From a virus, in the IMG/VR virus record IMGVR_UViG_3300045952_000116, positions 1-43,284 of that record: 43,284 nucleotides of DNA, one strand, 5' to 3'. Shown here piece by piece: positions 39,310 through 43,284 of the stretch (position 1 is the first letter of the stretch; each line of letters opens with the position of its first letter). Under the pieces are notes generated by a model. The model ran no database searches. It was not told where the DNA came from and saw nothing but the letters and a program-made list of their open reading frames with translations. The position numbers and the translations under genes were made by a program.

Positions 39310-39785
39310 CCGGCTCGTCTGCTACGCGCCATCGGTTTCGTGGCCGGCGTCTCTTCGACGTGCCGCGTCGTGCCTGGCGATGGGCCTGATGCCCCCTCGC
39401 CGTAGAGCAGCCGGCGGATCAGTCGTGTGAACTCGTGCCGCGCGCCGGCCGGCAGCGCCCGCCAATCCCTCAGGTGAGCCCGCTCTTCAATGCTCGTTGA
39501 AGGTTCGCCGTACAGCTCCTCAAGGAGGGTAGCGACGTCCTGCTTGCCGGCTGAGCGAAGGATGCGTGATGCCGGCACTCCACTCGCCCGAGAGAGTCGA
39601 AGGCAGTTCTCCACGCTCAACGGGAAATCGCCTTTGTTTAAGGCCCGGCTGAAGCGTTGCGGCGTGATGCCGATCGCACGGGCGACCTCGACCTGTGACT
39701 GCGCACCTTGGACGATCTGGCGCAGTAGCTCGGTGAACGATTCCGGCGTCTGGCTCACGGTGACCGTAAGGTAGCGAGAGAACAT
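39306..39785 (-). CDS. CI-like phage repressor (XRE-type HTH)
   Basis: A 159-aa protein. Residues about 30-75 form a helix-turn-helix: 'SQVEVARAIGITPQRFSRAL' then 'ENCLRLSRASGVPASRIL'. The C-terminal part is helical and basic, without a LexA-type peptidase domain, so SOS self-cleavage is not expected. It is divergent from a Cro-like gene across a 96-bp region with operators, the standard lysogeny switch. It heads a four-gene leftward operon ending in the integrase. Confidence 0.82.
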   Translation of the reverse strand: MFSRYLTVTVSQTPESFTELLRQIVQGAQSQVEVARAIGITPQRFSRALNKGDFPLSVENCLRLSRASGVPASRILRSAGKQDVATLLEELYGEPSTSIEERAHLRDWRALPAGARHEFTRLIRRLLYGEGASGPSPGTTRHVEETPATKPMARSRRAG

Positions 39786-39810
39786 GAATTGCCGCTAGTG
39801 CAACTCGTGC

Positions 39811-39840
39811 TTGACAGTGCCATTCCATCGCGCTTATATT
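39811..39840 (+). promoter_or_regulatory. rightward early promoter (PR-like)
   Basis: TTGACA (39811-39816, a perfect -35) and TATATT (39835-39840, five of six -10 bases) with an 18-bp spacer. Transcription would start near 39847 and run into the Cro-like gene. The -35 box is also an operator half-site and the -10 touches the palindromic operator, so bound repressor would block RNA polymerase. Confidence 0.75.
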
Positions 39841-39866
39841 GACAGCACTGTCAACGTTACGTTGAC
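39839..39866. promoter_or_regulatory. repressor/Cro operators
   Basis: TTGACAGCACTGTCAA (39839-39854) is TTGACA-N4-TGTCAA with a perfect 7-bp half-site. GTCAACG-TTA-CGTTGAC (39850-39866) is a second, overlapping inverted repeat. A further half-site TTGACAGTGC is at 39811. The TTGACA-N4-TGTCAA form recurs at 42459-42474 inside the methyltransferase gene. Confidence 0.8.
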
Positions 39867-39867
39867 T

Positions 39868-39884
39868 GGAGAGAATGGCCATTG
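39868..39884 (+). promoter_or_regulatory. ribosome binding site that fixes a TTG start
   Basis: GGAGAG at 39868-39873 lies 8 nt before TTG 39882, the best distance. The ATG at 39875 in another frame is only 1 nt away and so is disfavoured. Confidence 0.65.
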
Positions 39885-40079
39885 GTCAGAGAAATTCGAG
39901 AACTGAATCAGTTGCGACTCGATCGGAACCTGCCATTCCGGCAGCTCGCCGAAGAGTGCGGTATCCCGTACCGCACGCTCTTCCGCATCCTGACGACCCC
40001 GAATGCCAAGGTTTACGACCGGACCCTGCACCGCATCCGGTTGTACCTCGACCAGCAGCGCCAGGAGGCGAGCGCGTGA
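39882..40079 (+). CDS. Cro-like HTH protein
   Basis: A 65-aa protein with TTG start and GGAGAG 8 nt upstream. 'FRQLAEECGIPYRTLFRIL' is a clear helix-turn-helix, followed by 'DRTLHRIRLYLDQQ'. Being the first gene of the rightward operon opposite the repressor, it most likely competes for the operators at 39811-39866 and favours lytic growth. The stop shares a base with the next ATG (40079). Confidence 0.75.
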   Translation: MVREIRELNQLRLDRNLPFRQLAEECGIPYRTLFRILTTPNAKVYDRTLHRIRLYLDQQRQEASA

Positions 40080-40483
40080 TGGCGCGGCGCGAGTACTTCA
40101 CCGGCGCTCGGCGTCTGGATGGCCAGGCGAGCCCCAGCCCGCAGGCCGCAGGGACCCAGGCGTCGAGCGTCGCTGACGTCCTCGCGCCGCCGCCGGCCGC
40201 GCACAGCCTCGACCAGGCGATCGCGCGCCTCCTCGACGCCGCTGGCGATCGCGCCTGGCTCGACGTCCACGGGATCTGCGCCTACCTCGGCATCGGCCGC
40301 ACGACCTACTACCGGATGCTGCGTGCCGGCACCTGGCCGATCCCGGAGATGTGGCCGCGCTTCACGGCCACGCGCTTCCACGTCGACGACGTCATCGCGT
40401 ACCTGCGCAGCGCCGCGGCGTGCCACGCCGATGAACGCCTGACGCTCGTGCGGGGTCGCGTGTCTCATCAGGCACAACGGTAG
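40079..40483 (+). CDS. AlpA/MerR-like HTH protein, excisionase or regulator candidate
   Basis: A 134-aa protein. After a disordered N-terminus (residues 1-45), 'WLDVHGICAYLGIGRTTYYR' and 'FTATRFHVDDVIAYLRSA' form the winged HTH of AlpA/excisionase type ('..LGIGRTTYYRM...G..P.P' then 'R....DV..YL'). It is the only excisionase-like protein in the genome, in the early operon where xis genes act. It could instead be a CII-type activator. Confidence 0.65.
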   Translation: MARREYFTGARRLDGQASPSPQAAGTQASSVADVLAPPPAAHSLDQAIARLLDAAGDRAWLDVHGICAYLGIGRTTYYRMLRAGTWPIPEMWPRFTATRFHVDDVIAYLRSAAACHADERLTLVRGRVSHQAQR

Positions 40484-40487
40484 AGCT

Positions 40488-40862
40488 ATGTCTGCCGCCC
40501 TTCCAGTTGCGTCGCGTCACCCCGCCGACTCTGCGCCGGTTGCGCGGCGCAACCGGGACCTCTCGGACTGCCTGGCTGATGCGCTCGCGCGGCTCGGCTT
40601 GCAGAAGAAGGAGCTCGAATTCTGGTGGCGCTGCTCGCATCAGTTCGTCAGCCAGGTGCTCGATGGGTCGAAGCCGCTGACCGACGAGCGGCTCGCGCAA
40701 CTCCCGGGGCACATCCAAGTCGCCGTCGCGCAGGAGTGGTGTGCCGAGCTCGGCTTGCTGACCGGGTCGCGGGCCGCCGCGATCGGCGCGCTCGAAGCTG
40801 CCCGGCATCTGCTCGCGTTGCCGGAGCGCGCGGAGCGCATGGCGAAGGCGGGAGTGGAGTAA
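40488..40862 (+). CDS. putative early regulator with HTH-like core
   Basis: A 124-aa protein. 'LSDCLADALARLGLQKKELE' followed by 'CSHQFVSQVLDGSKPLTDER' has the spacing of a helix-turn-helix, and the rest is helical ('GHIQVAVAQEWCAELGLL'). Similar proteins in other phages are usually unnamed early regulators. The TAA stop overlaps the next ATG by one base. Confidence 0.5.
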   Translation: MSAALPVASRHPADSAPVARRNRDLSDCLADALARLGLQKKELEFWWRCSHQFVSQVLDGSKPLTDERLAQLPGHIQVAVAQEWCAELGLLTGSRAAAIGALEAARHLLALPERAERMAKAGVE

Positions 40863-41503
40863 TGGCGACGACACGCCGCCGCGGCGGCCCCTACGTCTAC
40901 GTCACCTGGCTGACCAAGCTCCTCGCCGGCGGCGACCGCTGCGTCTGGTCGGCCTGGTTCAAGGCCAACTTCAAGTACGACAAGCGCCCCGACGAGACGT
41001 TCGACCTGGCCGCGTGGACCACCGAGCACAACCTGCTCGTCACCGAACAGGCCGCCACGCTGCGCGCCGAGGGGTGGCGCGTGACGCTCGAGGATCAGAA
41101 TGCGTTTCGTCTGCAGGGCCGTGGCTGCGTCCTGGCCGGGAAGCCGGACCTCCTCGCGATCCGCGACGACGAGCTGCTCATCCTCGACGTGAAGACGGGG
41201 AAGCCGCGCGATGCCGACTGGTGGCAGATCCTCATCTACCTCTTCGCGCTGCCGCTCGTGGGGGCGGTCGCGCCGCGCCGGTCCGGACGCGTCGTCTACA
41301 AGACGCACGCGATCGACGTCGCCGGCGAAGAACTGTCCCAGCCGCGCCGCGAGCAGATCATCGCGCTCCTGCGCGAGCTGTCAGGTCCCCCGATGGCGAC
41401 CGCGCCGAGCGCCCGGGAATGCGGGTTCTGCGACATCAGCGATGCCGACTGTCGCGAGCGGGTGCACGCCGCCGCGCCGGCCGTCTTGACGGAGGCGTTC
41501 TGA
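40862..41503 (+). CDS. Cas4-like Fe-S PD-(D/E)XK nuclease
   Basis: A 213-aa protein. Nuclease motifs are 'GKPDLLAI' (Asp95), 'LLILDVKTG' (Asp109, Lys111) and 'WWQILIYLFAL' (Gln122). An N-terminal Cys27 ('GGDRCVWSAWFKANF') and a C-terminal triad Cys187-x2-Cys190-x6-Cys197 match the four-Cys iron-sulfur clamp of Cas4/AddB nucleases. It probably is a single-strand or end-processing exonuclease. It differs from the exonuclease at 1639-2268, which has no cysteine cluster. It lies in the early regulatory block, with no CRISPR genes nearby. Confidence 0.8.
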   Translation: MATTRRRGGPYVYVTWLTKLLAGGDRCVWSAWFKANFKYDKRPDETFDLAAWTTEHNLLVTEQAATLRAEGWRVTLEDQNAFRLQGRGCVLAGKPDLLAIRDDELLILDVKTGKPRDADWWQILIYLFALPLVGAVAPRRSGRVVYKTHAIDVAGEELSQPRREQIIALLRELSGPPMATAPSARECGFCDISDADCRERVHAAAPAVLTEAF

Positions 41504-41505
41504 CG

Positions 41506-41736
41506 ATGGCCCTCGAACCCGATCGCCGCCCGGACCGCTGCCAGTGCCACGCCCACACGTGGCCCGTCACGCGCCCGATTCCGCCCGTCTGCCGCACCTA
41601 CGTCCAGCCGAGGATGAACGGACGCTGCCATTGCAGCACGTGCAGTCATGACCCGGAGTGCCACGGCGTGGTCCGATCGCCGTCGCGCCGCGGGTCGAAG
41701 CGCCAGGCGATCACCCTGCCGGAGCGCGCGTCATGA
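41506..41736 (+). CDS. small cysteine-rich protein
   Basis: A 76-aa protein with seven Cys in 'DRCQCHAHTWP', 'PPVCRTY', 'NGRCHCSTCSHDPECHG', probably binding one or two zinc ions, and a basic tail ('SPSRRGSKRQA'). It starts 2 nt after the nuclease stop and is ATGA-coupled to the next gene. Family not recognised; nucleic-acid binding is plausible. Confidence 0.6.
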   Translation: MALEPDRRPDRCQCHAHTWPVTRPIPPVCRTYVQPRMNGRCHCSTCSHDPECHGVVRSPSRRGSKRQAITLPERAS

Positions 41737-42083
41737 GCCCCTACGACTGGTCCGTCATCGGCGCCGCGCTGCTCGTCGCCGTCGGGCTGCTGATCGGCGC
41801 GCGGGAGATCGCCTATGAGGTCCGTCATCGCGTGCGTCGGCGCCGTGTGCGCGCCGAGATGGCTGCGCTGTCTGCTCGGGTGGCACGAACACACGCGGGA
41901 GGTCAGCGGCGGCCGGCTGCGGCTGCGGTGCCTCCACTGCTTGCGCCGGACGCCGGGCGTGCCGTTCGCGATCCGGTAATCGGCGTCGACCAGGTCACGG
42001 TGGAGGCGCGGCGGGCGGCCTTCGGCCTCCAGCTCGCGGCCGACGGGCAGTACGTCGACGAGCTCCGCATCGAACCGAAGTAG
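41733..42083 (+). CDS. small membrane-anchored protein (overlapped by another frame)
   Basis: A 116-aa protein. Residues 6-22 ('WSVIGAALLVAVGLLIG') form a membrane helix, followed by a basic stretch. The middle (41815 to about 41975) overlaps a convincing gene in the +1 frame and has poor codon preference there, while the end ('DQVTVEARRAAFGLQLAADG') again has the GC-ending codons of this genome. It could therefore be one protein or two short coding pieces around the nested gene. Confidence 0.45.
   Translation: MSPYDWSVIGAALLVAVGLLIGAREIAYEVRHRVRRRRVRAEMAALSARVARTHAGGQRRPAAAAVPPLLAPDAGRAVRDPVIGVDQVTVEARRAAFGLQLAADGQYVDELRIEPK
41815..41979 (+). CDS. nested 54-residue zinc-binding-like protein
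   Basis: ATG 41815 to TAA 41979, in the +1 frame inside 41733-42083. The product contains 'WLRCLLGWHEHTREVSGGRL' and 'RLRCLHCLRRTPG'. The pattern C-L-x-G-W-H ... C-x2-C matches a small phage/bacterial protein type I recognise as recurring but unnamed. Third codon positions are almost all G or C, unlike the overlapping frame. Too short for most gene finders. Confidence 0.55.
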   Translation: MRSVIACVGAVCAPRWLRCLLGWHEHTREVSGGRLRLRCLHCLRRTPGVPFAIR

Positions 42084-42092
42084 CGGTGAGAC

Positions 42093-43211
42093 GTGATCAA
42101 GGTCGATTCCGAATTCCGATCGTTGATTCCGCCGCTGACGCCGGACGAGCGCGCGCAGCTGGAGGCGAACGTGTGCCGGGATGGCTGCCGGGATCCGCTC
42201 GTGCTCTGGAAGGGGATCCTGCTCGACGGTCACAACCGCTTCGAGATCTGCGCGGCGCACAAGATCAAGTACCGGGTCATCGATCAGGAGTGTGTCGATC
42301 GGGCCGACGCGAAGATCTGGATCATCCGCAATCAATTCGGCCGCCGGAACCTCACGCTCTTCGCCCGCGCCGAGCTCGCGCTCACGCTTGAGCCGCTCAT
42401 CGCCGCGAGAGCAAAGGCAAAGCAACGGCTGTCTCGTGGCAGAGGTCGCCAAAAAGGTTTGACAGATTTGTCAAACCTTTCATCAACCAATACGAGAAGG
42501 GAGATCGCGAAGGCCGCCGGCATCTCCGAGGGCACGATCGATAAGGCGCGCGTGATTGCGGCGCGGGCGCCCGAGGCCGTCAAAGAGAAACTCCGGCGCG
42601 GTGAGACGACGATCGACAAGGAACACAAGGCAATCGTCCAAACCGAGCGCAAGGCCGCGCAGATCGCCAAGATCGAAACGGCCGCGGCGTTGCCCGATGG
42701 CCTCTTCGACGTCATCGCCGCCGATCCGCCCTGGGCCTACGCCAAGCGTGCGGAGGATGCGACGCATCGCGGCGCCGCGCCGTACCCGTCGATGACGGTG
42801 GAGGAGATCGCGGCGCTGCCCGTGGGCGGGCGTGCGTCAGCCGATTGCATCCTCTGGCTCTGGACGACCAACGCCTTCATGGAGCAGGCGTATTCCGTGG
42901 CGCGCGCGTGGGGCTTTGAAGTCAAGACGATCCTCACATGGGTGAAGGATCGGATGGGTACGGGCGATTGGTTGCGCGGGCAAACCGAGCATTGCCTGAT
43001 GGCCGTGCGCGGCCGTCCCGCGGTGAACCTGACGAATCAGACGACGTTCCTTCGGGGGCCTCTCCGCGAACACTCGCGGAAGCCAGACGAGTTCTTTGCA
43101 CTTGTGGACGTGCTCTGCGTCGGCCGGAAGTGTGAGCTGTTTGCTCGCGAGCAACGACCTGGGTGGGCCGCATTCGGCGCGGAACTGGATCAGTTCGCTC
43201 GCACAGCATGA
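42093..43211 (+). CDS. ParB-like domain fused to MT-A70 adenine methyltransferase
   Basis: A 372-aa protein with GTG start. Residues 5-105 are a ParB/sulfiredoxin-type domain ('DPLVLWKGILLDGHNRFEIC', 'IWIIRNQFGRRNLT'). Residues 133-185 resemble a KorB-like HTH ('REIAKAAGISEGTIDKARVI'). Residues 198-365 are an MT-A70-type N6-adenine methyltransferase with 'FDVIAADPPW' (DPPW at 211-214), 'ILWLWTTNAFMEQA' and 'NQTTFLRGPLREHSRKPDEF'. It likely methylates phage DNA at A in a motif chosen by the ParB/HTH part, for protection from restriction or for regulation. A perfect 12-bp inverted repeat with an operator core lies in the gene at 42453-42480. Confidence 0.87.
   Translation: MIKVDSEFRSLIPPLTPDERAQLEANVCRDGCRDPLVLWKGILLDGHNRFEICAAHKIKYRVIDQECVDRADAKIWIIRNQFGRRNLTLFARAELALTLEPLIAARAKAKQRLSRGRGRQKGLTDLSNLSSTNTRREIAKAAGISEGTIDKARVIAARAPEAVKEKLRRGETTIDKEHKAIVQTERKAAQIAKIETAAALPDGLFDVIAADPPWAYAKRAEDATHRGAAPYPSMTVEEIAALPVGGRASADCILWLWTTNAFMEQAYSVARAWGFEVKTILTWVKDRMGTGDWLRGQTEHCLMAVRGRPAVNLTNQTTFLRGPLREHSRKPDEFFALVDVLCVGRKCELFAREQRPGWAAFGAELDQFARTA
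42453..42480. promoter_or_regulatory. perfect 12-bp inverted repeat containing a repressor-type operator
   Basis: AAAGGTTTGACA (42453-42464), loop GATT, TGTCAAACCTTT (42469-42480). The inner 16 bp, TTGACAGATTTGTCAA (42459-42474), have the same half-sites and spacing as the switch operator at 39839-39854. It is A/T-rich in a GC-rich gene and codes for the linker between the ParB and HTH parts. Confidence 0.75.
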
Positions 43212-43284
43212 CGCAGCGGCGCAACGACCCCGATCGGCTGAGCAACTACTTCGACCGCCTCCTATCGGGCATTGGTCATCGAGG
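43158..43284. repeat. 127-bp terminal direct repeat, copy 2
   Basis: Identical to bases 1-127. It holds the end of the methyltransferase gene (to 43211) and the first codons of the PD-(D/E)XK-like gene. Confidence 0.95.
43208..43284 (+). CDS. PD-(D/E)XK-like protein, first 25 codons (duplicate of 51-127)
   Basis: Partial copy of the gene described at 51-464, cut by the end of the window. Its ATG overlaps the methyltransferase stop as ATGA. Confidence 0.93.
   Translation, partial: MTQRRNDPDRLSNYFDRLLSGIGHR

Noticed and set aside
39875-40483. Longer version of the AlpA-like protein starting at ATG 39875
   Set aside because: The ATG is 1 nt from the Shine-Dalgarno, and the extra residues are the out-of-frame reading of the Cro-like gene; the start at 40079 is coupled by TGATG.
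40862-41503. Evidence of a CRISPR-Cas locus from the Cas4-like nuclease
   Set aside because: No repeats, Cas1 or Cas2 are nearby; lone Cas4-like proteins are common in phages.
42453-42480. parS-like site for the ParB domain
   Set aside because: The sequence does not resemble the TGTTTCACGTGAAACA consensus; it matches the phage switch operator instead, although binding by the ParB/HTH part is left open.

Overview
The window is a complete genome of a temperate, tailed double-stranded DNA phage (siphovirus architecture) from a GC-rich host. Bases 1-127 recur exactly at 43158-43284, so the molecule closes into a circle of 43,157 bp, and the gene cut by the window ends (ParB/MT-A70 methyltransferase, 42093-43211 and 1-54) is intact. 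Evidence for phage identity is the full set of terminase, HK97-type protease/capsid, portal, connector, tail terminator, tail tube, tail chaperones with a frameshift, tape measure, tail hub, fibres, integrase and divergent repressor/Cro genes. The host cannot be named from the sequence; base composition is about two-thirds GC by eye. No tRNA, rRNA, CRISPR array or insertion sequence was seen.

Layout. (1) Lysogeny operon, leftward, 39785-37470: HTH repressor, unknown 108-aa protein, zinc-ribbon membrane protein and tyrosine integrase, coupled by overlapping stop/start codons, with a repeat-flanked candidate attP at 37229-37470. (2) Divergent switch at 39786-39881, with a strong rightward promoter and TTGACA-N4-TGTCAA operator. 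(3) Early rightward genes 39882-43211 and 1-7078: Cro-like and other HTH proteins, Cas4-like Fe-S nuclease, small Cys-rich and membrane proteins, ParB/MT-A70 methyltransferase, PD-(D/E)XK-like protein, a probable single-strand annealing protein plus exonuclease, two HNH proteins, a replication initiator that contains an HNH domain and iteron-like repeats, a helicase-loader-like protein, and a RuvC-like resolvase. (4) Packaging and head, 7179-13114: small and large terminase, RHH protein, fused protease-capsid, portal. (5) A collagen-like protein followed by eight overlapping genes for glycan transfer and methylation, 13104-19092. (6) Connector and tail genes, 19099-36719, with two -1 frameshift sites (one textbook, one candidate). 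(7) Small membrane proteins (holin candidates), 36734-37253.

The most notable features are the collagen-like protein welded to a glycosyltransferase/methyltransferase cassette inside the morphogenesis operon (a candidate virion-glycosylation system), a second copy of the repressor operator buried as a perfect inverted repeat inside the methyltransferase gene, a candidate programmed frameshift that would add a glycoside-hydrolase-like domain to a tail protein, and origin-like repeats inside the replication gene.
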